This document shows, piece after piece, positions 7,892 through 18,259 of a stretch of DNA of 38,848 nt (the first letter of the stretch is position 1; the number at the start of each line of letters is the position of its first letter). Made by a program: the position numbers and the translations under genes. The DNA comes from Gammaproteobacteria bacterium (GTDB lineage Bacteria > Pseudomonadota > Gammaproteobacteria > Pseudomonadales > Pseudohongiellaceae). Under the pieces are notes generated by a model. That model did no database searches. It saw nothing but the letters and a program-made list of their open reading frames with translations, and had not been told where the DNA came from. The stretch covers positions 1 to 38,848 of the forward strand of contig PWQG01000365.1 in assembly GCA_003556835.1 (NCBI GenBank). The letters are read 5' to 3'.

Positions 7892-10334
7892 AACAGTTCT
7901 CTCAATATTAGCAAATAGTTGATGACCTATTTCGTGTGTTTAGGCCCCGTCTCAAGATTTGAAATCAAACCACCTTCGACTTCATGCCCATCCAAATCCT
8001 CTTAATAGCTCCATTCGAGGTGCCGCGCGGAGATTGATTGCTGCCGCAATGAAAGGCGATTCGAATACCCACACCTACAAGGCACTATGTAATCATGCGC
8101 ATGGTCCGCAAACCATGAAACAAATTTCCAGCAACAAGAATTTCCGAATCTCTAGCAAAAAACCGTAGGTTTCCGGCATAGGCATCTGCCCAAACAAAAC
8201 GCTTGCCTTTGAAGAACAACTCCAGGCTCGACTACCCTCAAAATCGCCTGCTAAGTGAACCAGGAGCTTTGGACAGGCTTTTTGGCGAGAAGCCTCCAAG
8301 ATAAGGCATGAAGCTGAATCAATATCAAATCTGGAAGTTAACAACAAAATCTGCCATATATCGGGCGCGCGCCTTTGCAACCTCTGAAGCTCACTCCGCA
8401 CGCCCCGAGGATTCATCGCTGAAAAGAACGAAATCCATGCTTTCAGGACCTCCCAGTCTTGATATCTTGCCGCAACCATTCGACTCAGAAGAGACTCCTC
8501 CAGTTGCTCTACTTCACTCTGACCATTAATTATAAAGTTGGCCTCCATAATAGCGGCCACTAACTCATCCGGGTAAGCCGAGACAAGCACCTTCGAAAAC
8601 GTGCTTATCAATTCCAACCGCCTATGAGCTGAGTAAAAAGGTCTTTCGGCCCGCCCATCCTCAATCAGACCAAGCAAGAAGGCGACTAGCTCTTGCAGCT
8701 GTGGTTTTTTTTCTTGAGGCGGTTCATTTCTAATACACGCCCTCAAAAAGACAGGTCTAACGTGACTATTTGAAAAAAATACTTTTTTGTGCCCTTCGTA
8801 GACAATACCCCAGCTCATCCACTCGTTAGTCTTGGAATCAACATCGAGACCTTCTTCAAGTTTTAGGAAGTCATCACTGCTCCTAGGAGGACATCTCAAT
8901 CTTTCAGTCCTTGGCTGCATCGAATCAGGTTCAAAGTTCCAATAGGCATTCTTATTAGACAATCTGTAATCCCGTCTAACTAGCCTCCAAATAAAAATAT
9001 CAGTCATTCCATGTGACCTATCTACTTCAGCAACAAGCATTCCTGCTCTATTTTGATATAGAGCTGATACTTTGTAGTCGGCATTTGACAAATAGTGAGG
9101 GCTTGCTGAGTTCCAAAGCATTCGCGGAGGCCGGGAAATCGGCTCACTCATCAGTTGAGATCGATATGGAACAGGATCCAGCATTTCTTTTTTCACTAGA
9201 ATCACTCGCCCGGAACAATCCCAAACAATTAGTCGCTCAACCCCGTTTTTAATTGCGAAAGATTGAGCCCCAACGACTGAATTAAAATCCCGAATTGGAC
9301 TCACTTTCCATCGCCTCTCTTTCTTCTCGCGGGCTAGATGGGCGCAAATTCCGTCTGGATTGAACGGCCATACAAGCATAGAACCGTCTGAGCATTCAGT
9401 AATGCCAGTATATTTCGGAGAAGGCCCGGATGGAAGCATGATGATTTCTGGGTTCGGAGCATAGTTGACAAGCACGTCGGGCGCTTCGCCATTTAAAGGT
9501 GGCCATAGCAGCAACGCAGACAGGTTGGCGTAAGTTCCCAGGGTTGCAAAACCACCATTTTTCAGGGGAATAGCTTTTACGACCTCAAATAGATGCTTGG
9601 CGGGAAGAAATACCCAGATTCCGTCAAGTCCAGAGCGTAGATTTTTATGCTTAGTTTCACGAACTTTATAAAGGCGACTTACTTCCCGCAAACCTCCGTA
9701 TTCATACAATAGCCAAGCTCCCCCACTCTTACAATCAAGGCCATTGGGTCGCCCCCAGCAAAACCAAAGGTTGTTTTCCAGACGCCAGGCGCGACAACCG
9801 GCAATTTTGAATTGCCGAGGCGCCTCTGAACAGAGATTAATTACATTTAAGGTTGATTCGATATTGCCCAAATCAAGCCCATTCAGTCCATCAAACAGCC
9901 GGCACTGCCCAGTAACAGCATCGAAAATCTGGATATTGTTGGAAGCATCCGCATCAACATGTACAGTTGAGAAGCCCTTTTCAGAGAATTCGGAATGTTC
10001 TCTTTCCCGACCAGAGCCATGCAGCACGATGTAAGGCGTTTGCTCCATCAGGTTAGGTGCATATGGAACACACTCCGGCAGCAAGCCCTTTTTGTACCAT
10101 CTTAAGGCGGCAGCATGCATTTCTCTTTCTGGATATTGTTCTAGCGCCAGTTGCAGAAACACAAGATAGTTCTTCCAGCCGATAGTGTGATATGAACGTG
10201 ATAGCACGTGTCGATTTGATGAAAGAAAATTGATAGAGCTTAGACCACCTAAATTAGCGAAATCCACTTCAAGGTCAAGAGTCCCCAAGCATGCAGACTT
10301 TGCCAAACAGAACCCAAAGTCGCTGATTAATTTC

Positions 10335-10880
10335 GTTAGCTCGGGTTTCCGGCCGGCCTGGGCCAGCTGCCACGGCTGCTCCATCACACGCCGCAGGGCC
10401 GGGCCTTGTGGTTGGGCGCTGATGTCGGTGCGGCGGAACAGATCGTCGTTGCCGGGGGCCCGGGCTTCGAACATTTCGGCCAGATGACCATGGGTAGTCT
10501 CGCGCTGCTCCGCTGTGGCCAGATAGCGCTGCGCGATCACCTCGCCAAACTCGCGGTGGAACCAGCGGTACAGCAGGGTCTGGTCGGTAAAGGCCGACAC
10601 CAGATAGGGGGCAAGGTCGAAGTACAGGCGTGACCACAGCACCGGCGGCAGGCGCGGATGGTCGGGGTCGATGAGCCATTCCTGCCCGGTTCTTTCATTC
10701 TGGGCTTCGAACTAGGCCATGACTTCGGGGTCGGTGGCCAGGGCATGGTTCAGCTCTTCCTCGCTCAGGCCAAAGCGCGCAGCGCTCAGGTAGGCCAGTG
10801 CCCGGGTGGTGAAGGCCGGCGGGTGGTTTTCCACAGCGATCAGGCGCTGGTCGATCAGCGCTTCGATCATGCCCGTTACT
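10335..10880 (-). repeat. Duplicated STAND linker block, copy 1
   Basis: About 545 bases match 14290-14835 with few differences and no gaps (constant offset 3955). It encodes the helical region between the NTPase and the sensor. Outside it the two genes differ: unrelated sensors on one side, and on the other an NTPase here against unrelated DNA in copy 2. Confidence 0.85.
10712..10714 (-). other. In-frame amber (TAG) codon in the STAND gene
   Basis: The minus strand reads GTC ATG GCC TAG TTC GAA here. The paralogous copy at 14664-14675 reads ATG GCT GAG TTC GAA. Two adjacent base differences turn Glu into a stop, and the frame is otherwise open for 873 codons downstream. Confidence 0.9.
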
Positions 10881-12668
10881 GTCGCCGGCAGGTCTTTCGG
10901 GGGTTCGTACGAGGTCCAGTGCCGGACTTTCTCATAGGCCAGCTTCAGCCACAGCGGGTTGCCGTGTGCCTCGAAGCGCTCGATGACCCAATCAAACTGT
11001 TCTGCGGTCAGCCGGTGGGCCCGCACCGGAGCAATGCCGGCGCTGTAGTAGGCATCGCGCGCATCGGCCAGCCAGGCCTTGAGCATGGCGCGTCCTTCGG
11101 CAGCCGGCATGGCCGGCAGCTCGATGCAGGTGCTTGGGTAGCGCCGTTGTGCAGCCTGCAGTGTTGGCCCGCCACGGGTGCTGGCGACAATGCGGGTGTG
11201 TTTGCCCAGTTGCTTCGGCAGCCACTGCAGCATCCAGGCACCATCGCGGCTTTCGAGTTGGTCCAGCGCATCAAGGAACAGCACCAGCGGCCGCTCGGCG
11301 CTCGACCAGGTCAGGGCCTGGCCGAAGGCCTCGATGGCCTGCTTGATCGTCTCGGCCGGCGACGGCTCAGGCTGGTCGTAGGCCAAGGCCAGATCTTCGG
11401 TGAGCGTGGTCAGCAGGGTGTACAGGCTCTCGGTGGTCGGGATACCGCCAATGAAGCGGATCAGCCGGACGCTCTGGTCGCTACTGACCCGAGCATTGTC
11501 GAAGGCCTTGGCCAGCAGAGCAGACTTGCCCGTTCCGCCTTCCCCATGAAGGATCAGCGGGGCATGGCGCTGTCCTTTCAGGTAGCGCGCAATGCGGCGC
11601 AGGGTATTGGTCCGGCCGCGGAAGTTGCGGCTGCGTTCTGCGCCGAAGTCCAGATGGGCCCGGTTGCGCATTGCGCTGGGCGTTTCTTCCTGCACTTGAG
11701 CGAACTGGCGCTCGATGATGGCTTTCTGGTCTTCGAGGAACTGCTGGCAGAAGGTGTCCAGGTAGGCTGGATCAACCCCATTACCCTGCCAGCCGGCACT
11801 GAAGCTGCGGCAGCGGTCGGGCAGGCGTTGCTGGAGTTGCGACTCGAGAGCGCGCAGGCGTGCGTGGGCATCGCTGTCAGGGGCGTCATGTTCAACATCC
11901 CAGTCCAGAAAGGCCCGGGCAGACTGATCCCGCGGCAAGTCGGGGATGCGCCGGATATAGACATGGACATGCTCGTTGGGGTGCAGCGCCTGCCCGGACT
12001 CGTCCTGCTCGGCCAGTGCGCCCAGTGCAATCTCCTGGTGCGTGGCTGATGCAAAGAACGCCAGGCGCTCGTCACCGGTAAAGCCGGCCGCATCGGCTGC
12101 CCGGCGCAGGGCCTGCAGCAGCGTGCCCTCTGCAGTATGGCTCTCAGCCCAATCACCCGCACGGGGCTTCAGCTGGTATACAGCTGGAATGGCGTTGCGA
12201 TCCGGTCCGCGGTAAGCGGATTGAATGATGGCCTGATCCGCTTCATCGGCCGCAGACACAAGACGGTGCCAGCAGTTCTCAGGAATCCGTGCCGGCTCTG
12301 GCTCCCAGCCATAGCGGTCGCCCAGCAGTACGGCGAAGTTCGGACGGGGAGACAGCGCCTGGCAGCGCCGCACTTCTTCCAGGCACAGGCGCAGTGTGTC
12401 ATGGCTTTGCTGCGCTTCCTCGGTGATGCCCCAGCGCAGGTCCACCGCCTGAAAACTCGCACCGCGCTTGCGGCAGAAGGCCTCCAGCTCAGGAAACACC
12501 CGCTTCTGCAGCGCCTCGCGTTCGTCTACGAAATCACTGAAGGTGGAGCTGATGAAAAGCCGGAAAAGACGAGGTTTGTGCATCAAGACTCCAGAGTCAA
12601 CGAACTTATCCTACATAACAGACAGTGCTATGGCACCCGAGCCCGTTGCGGGATGAACCATGCAACTT

Positions 12669-14834
12669 TTACGATGACCTTTGGCAATCAAGCGCAAAGG
12701 GTTTTGATCCACGCATTGGCGACAAGACAATGAGATCATTGCTTGATATCACTACCAATCGACCGTAGAGGCAGGCAACGATCTTTGAAACATCACCCTG
12801 CCAGCGAGCGAACCATTTTCCATCCTTGCTTGCGAGACAAATCCGCCTCATGTCAGGGGTTTCGGCCAAAGTGTCGCCACACGCCTGGGTCAGGGGCATG
12901 TTCTCCAGAACAGGTTTGCACCAGCCGCTCTCGATCGCCGATTCAATCCATGGCTGCTTGATTGCTCCGAGCTGTTCTCCCTCGCTGTTTAACATGCGAA
13001 GCGTGCCCTCTTCATTGCCTATGGACCAGAACAATAGAAGGGAGTCCGAAAGCATCTGCATCCCTTGCAATGCCTGCCTGCGACCACCCCGCAGCACGAC
13101 TGTTGATTCGCCGCTGTCGCCATCCCAGAGTCGCAGCGCGCCATCTTTGGACCAGGACAGGATGCAACCACTGGACAGCACCTGAACGCCTTCAATCCGG
13201 TGCGAATGCCCCTGCATTACTGCCAGTGACGACCCACTGTCGCCATTCCAAAGTCGCAGCGTGGCATCGTCCGACCAGGACAGAATGCGGCCGTCAGGCA
13301 GCAACTCTACGCCCGAAACCACTTCTGTATGTCCCTCCATCACGGCAAGCGGCGCCCCACTGTCGCCATCCCAGAGTCGCAGCGTGCCATCCCACGACCA
13401 GGACAGGATGCGGCCATCGGGCATTAACTCTGCGGCCCAGACTTGTTCCGCATGTCCGGCCATCAAGACCAGTGACACCCCGCTGTTGCCATCCCAGAGT
13501 CGCAGCGCCCCATCAGAGGACCAGGACAGGATGCGACCATCAGGGAGTATCTCTGCGCCCGAAATGGCTTCCGAATGACCCTCCATCACGGCAAGCGGCG
13601 CCCCACTGTCGCCAGCCCAGAGTCGCAGCGTGCCATCCCAGGACCAGGACAGGATGCGGCCATCCTGCAACAGCTCTGCGCCCGAAATGGCTTCCGAATG
13701 ACCCTCCATCACGATCAGTGCCGCGCCGGTCTCGCCATCCCACAGCCGCAGTGTGCTGTCATCAGACCAGGACAGGATGCGGCCATCCTGCAGCACCTCT
13801 GCACCCCATACTTTGTCCGTATGGCCCTCCATCACCGCAACGCAAGCCCCGCTGCTGCCATCCCATAATCGCAGAGTGTGGTCCCTCGACCAGGACAGGA
13901 TGCGGCCATCGGGCAGGACCTTGGTGCCTAGAACCGCGTCACTATGCCCCTCGAGCACCATTAGGGTCTGATTGTGGCGGCGCTGGCCCGGGACATCCTT
14001 GCGCTTCAGCCACACCCAGTCACAATGGTCCTGCTCCAGCCACTGCTCGGCCGCATGACGAACCGGGCTGCCAGGCTCGTCTTCGGAGGCCAACTGCAGC
14101 AGGATCTTGTGCGCAGGCCAGCGCGCTTCACCACGCCGCAGATAGTGGCCTTGCCGGAGCATGAACCGCCGCCATTGCGCTGGCTCGGATGAGGGCTCGG
14201 CCTTAACTGCCGACCAGTCCTCAACCAGTTCACCACCCTGATTGGCCGCACACTTGCCGAGGCAGAAGCCGAAGTCGCTGAGTAATTTCTTAAGCTCGGC
14301 TTGCCGGCCGGCCTGGGCCAGTTGCCAAGGCTGCTCCATCACACGCCGCAGGGCCGGGGCTTGTGGTTGGGCGCTGATGTCGGTGCGGCGGAACAGATCG
14401 TCGTTGCCGGGGGCCCGGGCTTCGAACATTTCGGTCAGGTGACCATGGGTAGTCTCGCGCTGCTCCGCTGTGGCCAGATAGCGCTGCGCGATCACCTCGC
14501 CGAACTCGCGGCTGAACCAGCGGTACAGCAGGATCTGGTCGGTAAAGGCCGACACCAGATAGGGAGCAAGGTCGAAATACAAGCGTGACCACAGCACCGG
14601 CGGCAGGCGGGGATGGTCAGGGTCGATGAGCCATTCCTGCCCTGTCCGGGCATTCTGGGCTTCGAACTCAGCCATGACTTGCGGGTCAGTGGCCAGGGCA
14701 TGGTTCAACTCTTCCTCGCTCAGGCCAAAGCGCGCAGCGCTCAGATAGGCCAGTGCCCGGGTGGTGAAGACCGGCGGGTGCTTTTCCACCTCGACCAGAC
14801 ACTGGTCGATCAGCGCTTCGATCATGCTCGTCAC
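12669..14834 (-). pseudogene. N-terminally truncated STAND paralogue with WD40 sensor (sensor cassette)
   Basis: 721 codons from a GTG at 14834 or ATG at 14825, neither with a visible RBS. It begins at the point equivalent to residue about 583 of the 12583 gene. Upstream homology continues for about 35 bases (HWTSYGPPR) and then meets an in-frame TAA, where the other copy has Asp, before similarity ends near 14870. DUF4062 and the NTPase are absent. Residues 1-185 are the shared helical arm; about 290-620 are WD40 repeats; the last 100 residues are a non-repeat cap. It may be a decayed full gene or a silent donor of sensor sequence for the gene just downstream on the same strand. Expression as an independent WD40 protein cannot be excluded. 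Confidence 0.7.
13030..13960 (-). repeat. Tandem WD40-coding repeats, exact 123-bp period
   Basis: The shared plus-strand string ACCAGGA recurs at 13151, 13274, 13397, 13520, 13643, 13766 and 13889, every step exactly 123 bases (41 residues); in two units the following bases vary. A diverged eighth unit lies near 13025. Each unit encodes a blade of the form ILSWS-x-D-x-x-LRLWDG...VMEGH. Units are very similar at the DNA level while a few blade positions vary, suggesting homogenisation by recombination. Confidence 0.92.
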
Positions 14835-14850
14835 CGTCGCCGGCAGTTAT
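14290..14850 (-). repeat. Duplicated STAND linker block, copy 2
   Basis: Partner of 10335-10880 at a constant offset of 3955 bases. It retains the GAG codon where copy 1 has TAG. Homology ends at about 14285 on the sensor side and about 14870 on the N-terminal side. Confidence 0.85.
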
Positions 14851-15027
14851 CTGGGGGGACCATATGAAGTCCAGTGACCGGCTTTGGGCGTTGCGGCTTC
14901 CGCGGTGCATGGAAGGGGGAGATGAAGTGGCCGTTATCCGAGCCGTTGTCTGCCCTGGCGTAGGAGAGGGAAACATGGTGCTGGCGATCAGCCATGGCTC
15001 AAAAGCTCCTTGTATCAGCGACCAGGC

Positions 15028-16296
15028 TCATGCGCCACCATGCCAGCGCAGTCTCTCGATATCGCAACGCATCGGGTTGCGAGCCGGCCGCAGGCGGTCT
15101 GAGGAATCACCGCTATAACTCTCGGAGCGGCTCGAGAACTTGAGCGTTTCCTCGCGGTTGGGTCGGATCATGGGTTCACCGTCGCGCCTGAACTCTCTCC
15201 GGATTCCACTGTAGCGAATCCAGCCAGCATGATTGCCCCCCAGCGACCGCTCGCTCCGGCCAAAACCAATGACGGCCGTACCGAGACACTGCAGGTCGAA
15301 CGAAGAAATGCCGCGGTTCGAGTCGTTTCTGACCCGGATCGTCTCGTTGCCCTCGTTGATGCTCAGAACCACCAAAATCCCACTGCCTTCCGCACGCGCT
15401 GACTCGACGGACCGCAACTCACCCGAGACCAGTTCGCAGCGAACCCGGTTGGCGTAATCGGCGGCATCGAACTGGCGAGCGGCAAATCCGTTGGACTCGA
15501 CCCGCGCACCAAATCCCGGCGGAACGCGATAGTCCAGCGAGAAGCCCATTCGGTCCTCGTGGGCCACGTTTCCGCTGCGCAGATAGAAACGGCACAGGGC
15601 AGCCACAGCGATCAGATCATGGCTGGACCCATTACGGACACGAAGAGCGACGCGCAAACCTCCAGAGCCGACTAGCGCAGGATTCGTGACCAGCGAAATC
15701 TGCTCGACAGGAAGGATTCGATCGGGATTGCTCCTGGCTTCTGCGACAGCCATTTCGTGCGCGGTGCGTTCGGCAGCGCTTGCATAGGACATCATGAACA
15801 GGATGACAGCGAGCGGGTAACTGATCCAGCGCTTGGACAACAAAAACATCGCCAGCATGAAAACACCAAAAACCAGCAAGCCCAATAGGGCAGCTGAGGC
15901 AGCGTCGCCCCGCTCGCGTTCTCGCCCACTCGGCTGATAGGAGGCGCCGATGGCCATGCCCGCGCCGGCGGCACCGGAAAAAATCGCCTTGTCGCGCGTC
16001 GACAGGGCGCTGAGGATTCGAACCACGATCTCAGCCCCGAGCAGCCATAGCGCCAAAAAGACAGGGACCAGCAGGAACCATGCCGCACCATAGACATCAC
16101 GCATGCTGGGCTCGATACCGTCAGCAAGCAAAAGGAGACCCGAATCAGCAGCCGTCGCACCAACAGATGGCAGCAATAGCACTGCCACAACAAACTGCAG
16201 ACGCCAGCGAACCCGCAAGCTCAAAAACTTGCCAGCACCAGACCACAGGTCAGGAGTGCGCAACACCACGCATCCACGCCGTACACCTATTTCCAC
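15028..16296 (-). CDS. Hypothetical membrane protein
   Basis: About 422 residues from GTG 16296 (AAGGTG upstream); a TTG one codon earlier is possible. Hydrophobic segments lie at about 34-52 (LQFVVAVLLLPSVGATAA, perhaps a signal anchor), 70-98 (WFLLVPVFLALWLLGAEIVV), 138-156 (ALLGLLVFGVFMLAMFLL) and 160-175 (YPLAVILFMMSYASA). The C-terminal 230 residues are soluble and beta-rich (GGLRVALRVRNGSSHDLIAV), perhaps outside the cytoplasm. I do not recognise the family. It lies on the same strand as the STAND genes and upstream of them, separated by about 190 bases without an obvious gene (14835-15027). Confidence 0.6.
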   Translation of the reverse strand: MEIGVRRGCVVLRTPDLWSGAGKFLSLRVRWRLQFVVAVLLLPSVGATAADSGLLLLADGIEPSMRDVYGAAWFLLVPVFLALWLLGAEIVVRILSALSTRDKAIFSGAAGAGMAIGASYQPSGRERERGDAASAALLGLLVFGVFMLAMFLLSKRWISYPLAVILFMMSYASAAERTAHEMAVAEARSNPDRILPVEQISLVTNPALVGSGGLRVALRVRNGSSHDLIAVAALCRFYLRSGNVAHEDRMGFSLDYRVPPGFGARVESNGFAARQFDAADYANRVRCELVSGELRSVESARAEGSGILVVLSINEGNETIRVRNDSNRGISSFDLQCLGTAVIGFGRSERSLGGNHAGWIRYSGIRREFRRDGEPMIRPNREETLKFSSRSESYSGDSSDRLRPARNPMRCDIERLRWHGGA

Positions 16297-16494
16297 CAAC
16301 CCAACACCTTAGCCACCCGCCTCAGAAGCTAACAGATGTATGTTGTTGCTGCAAGTGGCGGCCAGCACAACAAGAAAGTAGCGACGAGTTGTGGGTGCTT
16401 GGTGCCAATTGAGGCTTGCATTTGGACTAGCAGCACCGGAAACAATTGTTGTAGCATCCTCGGAGGCTCGCGCGATTCTGCAAGGTAAATATCA

Positions 16495-17073
16495 ATGGCA
16501 ACCAACACCGCCATGGCAGTCCTCGGCCGCTCGCATCCGAACGATGCTGGAATCGCCGGAGAAATGCGGTCCAACCCGTTCCTGCGGCTTTCGGAGAATA
16601 GCCGTCCCGGCTGGGTATTTCGGCCAGAAGACTATTTTCGGGTGCAAGGAACATTGGATCCAGCACCGCGGATCAGGCAATTCGTACTGATTCCCACCCT
16701 CGAGCACACCCTCGATGACGGCATCCTTTTGATGTCTTTGGTGTTGTTCTACGACCAGCCTTGGGGCGAGGCTGCCTGCCGCATGCGCGACGAACTGCTG
16801 GAAACCGGGCGTCTGGAAATGTATACGGTGGAGGAACCACAGAGGATCGAAGCGCGAGAGGAGGTGCGCGAGCGCTCAGCCATGCTCCCAGAAATGGTAC
16901 TGAGCGTTTTCCAGCGCGATTCACTCATTCACGACCAGATCGGTATGCTCCGACACTATCAGCATGAAATGTCGATCTGCATGCCGGTTTTCACCCGCAG
17001 CCGTTCACAGTGGTCCCGCGATCCTCATGAAGAGGGTACGCTGGAGGGTTCCATGCCGCTGGATGCAAAGTAG
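16495..17073 (+). CDS. Hypothetical protein, first gene of a two-gene unit
   Basis: 192 residues from an ATG with AAGGT 8 bases upstream. The protein is soluble, with mixed charge (PGWVFRPEDYFRVQGTL; ILLMSLVLFYDQPWGEAAC; RIEAREEVRERSAMLPEMVL). There is no signal peptide, membrane helix or motif I recognise. The stop is 13 bases before the next start, so the two are probably co-transcribed. Codon use is like the GC-rich backbone. Antisense frames in this stretch are shadows. Confidence 0.55.
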   Translation: MATNTAMAVLGRSHPNDAGIAGEMRSNPFLRLSENSRPGWVFRPEDYFRVQGTLDPAPRIRQFVLIPTLEHTLDDGILLMSLVLFYDQPWGEAACRMRDELLETGRLEMYTVEEPQRIEAREEVRERSAMLPEMVLSVFQRDSLIHDQIGMLRHYQHEMSICMPVFTRSRSQWSRDPHEEGTLEGSMPLDAK

Positions 17074-17086
17074 TGGAGTTCTGACC

Positions 17087-17527
17087 ATGGAAGAGGCACC
17101 TCACCCAATCCTGCTGCTGACGCCCGCAGAGGTCAAGAACATTCAGACCTGGATCGCCAAGAACGGTTATTCACTGGACGAGGGCTACTTCGAACTCATC
17201 TACGAATTCTGGATTTTTGGTCCCGGCATTCGCATCCAATGGAAATCCGAGTCCGAAAATGGATTTGAATGGCTTGAGCTACGGGATGATGGCTATGGCG
17301 ATGACCCGACCAACATGCAAGACACGGTGGATATCGCCGGCCGCAAGGTGCCATTGGTTTTGCCCGAAGAACTTCGCGAGCGATGGCTGGGCCTCGCTGC
17401 CGCACGCACCGAAGCCGAAGTCAATGCGGACTGCGAGCCATCAGGTTCTTCGCTCCACCTCAAGATCCAGCGCCATGGCGTACAGGTCTTGATCAGAAAC
17501 GAGTGGATCGACCTCCAAGAGGTCTGA
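17087..17527 (+). CDS. Hypothetical protein, second gene of a two-gene unit
   Basis: 146 residues from ATG 17087 (MEEAPHPILLLTPAEVKNIQ), with GGAG 9 bases upstream. A longer frame from 16964 overlaps the previous gene and is less likely. The protein is acidic and soluble, with aromatic-rich YFELIYEFWIFGPGIRIQW and a beta-strand tail (SLHLKIQRHGVQVLIRNEWI). I do not recognise the family. It converges on the NUDIX gene with a 4-base gap. Confidence 0.55.
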   Translation: MEEAPHPILLLTPAEVKNIQTWIAKNGYSLDEGYFELIYEFWIFGPGIRIQWKSESENGFEWLELRDDGYGDDPTNMQDTVDIAGRKVPLVLPEELRERWLGLAAARTEAEVNADCEPSGSSLHLKIQRHGVQVLIRNEWIDLQEV

Positions 17528-17531
17528 GCCC

Positions 17532-18188
17532 TCAGCCTCCGGACAGGAACGTGCACAACTGGTGCGCCAGCGTCCGGTCCACATCCTGGTTGACGAACGA
17601 GGCAAGCTCGTCCAACGGCACCAGATGCACTGCCTGTGATTCCCACCCCATGTCGGCCGGATTTCCACCCAGACGTCGGGCCAGGTAGTAGCGCGTCACG
17701 GATTTGCTTCGTGTCGAATCAGCGAGAAATCCAGTCAACTCGACGCGCAAGCCGCTCTCTTCGAAAACCTCTTTGAGCGCATTGGCCCGGAGTGCAGCGC
17801 GCTCAATGCTCTCGCAGGTGCCCTTCGGGAAGGTATTGACATACCCCCAGAACTGATTGGTGGGAGAAACCACCCAGACTCGTCGATCAGGCTCCACGAT
17901 TATCGCGCCTGACGCGGATCGCATGTCGGCTGGGGCCTCGAAAGGCGGCTCGTCGAAATACAAGCCCTCCGTCAGACTCCTCCAACCCTCATTGCTGAAC
18001 GGAGCATCCTGCCATGAGTCAAAAGGAACACCATGAAGCTGATCCGGCATTCGGCCGGCTGGAACCACCGTCGCCAGCAGTGATGTCTCTTGCCATGTCG
18101 ATAGCGCCGTTGGTTGGTTCGGCGTCCGGATTTCCACTGGATGACCGTCGTGACGAGGGCGCGGATGTCGAATTGTCATCTTTTCCAT
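17532..18188 (-). CDS. NUDIX hydrolase
   Basis: Up to 218 residues from ATG 18188; ATG 18179 is an alternative. The Nudix box is at about residues 122-148: FPKGTCESIERAALRANALK then EVFEESGLRVEL. It ends in the metal-binding K/R-E-x-x-E-E-x-G and resembles families with a QANALKE-type lead-in, so spacing before the RE-type dipeptide is two residues longer than the textbook box. Members hydrolyse nucleoside diphosphate derivatives; the substrate cannot be told here. It shares the region with conflict genes, but no operon partner is visible. Confidence 0.85.
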   Translation of the reverse strand: MEKMTIRHPRPRHDGHPVEIRTPNQPTALSTWQETSLLATVVPAGRMPDQLHGVPFDSWQDAPFSNEGWRSLTEGLYFDEPPFEAPADMRSASGAIIVEPDRRVWVVSPTNQFWGYVNTFPKGTCESIERAALRANALKEVFEESGLRVELTGFLADSTRSKSVTRYYLARRLGGNPADMGWESQAVHLVPLDELASFVNQDVDRTLAHQLCTFLSGG

Positions 18189-18259
18189 CTCTCTCGATCA
18201 CGGTAATCAGAAGACTTCTATACTGAAAATAGAGCATAGCGCAACATAGCGGAGTGCCA

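Larger units (their letters stand above)
8093..12583 (-). pseudogene. DUF4062-STAND NTPase with large C-terminal sensor, interrupted by an in-frame amber codon
   Basis: Reading through one TAG (10712-10714) gives about 1496 codons from ATG 12583 (MHKPRLFRLFISSTFSDFVD). Residues 6-110 are DUF4062 (FISSTF-x-DF-x-x-ERE, VDLRWGIT). A STAND-type NTPase follows: Walker A LILHGEGGTGKSALL near 347 and Walker B PLVLFLDALDQL near 438. A helical arm leads to the TAG. After the stop the frame is intact to 8093. The first 110 residues after the stop match the 12669-14834 copy almost exactly; the following 740 are an unrelated, AT-richer sensor with possible beta-propeller strands. The copy has GAG where this gene has TAG, so this is a single nonsense change with no frameshift. 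A GTG at 10642 lacks an RBS. It is either a recent pseudogene or depends on readthrough or a suppressor. Confidence 0.8.

Noticed and set aside
13030..13960. Regular 123-bp repeats as a CRISPR or minisatellite array
   Set aside because: The period is a whole number of codons and every unit translates to a WD40 blade in one frame; no short repeat/spacer structure.
12962..14164. Plus-strand frame of 400 codons with Cys/His/Arg repeats
   Set aside because: Antisense image of the WD40 repeats; the regularity comes from the 123-bp units.
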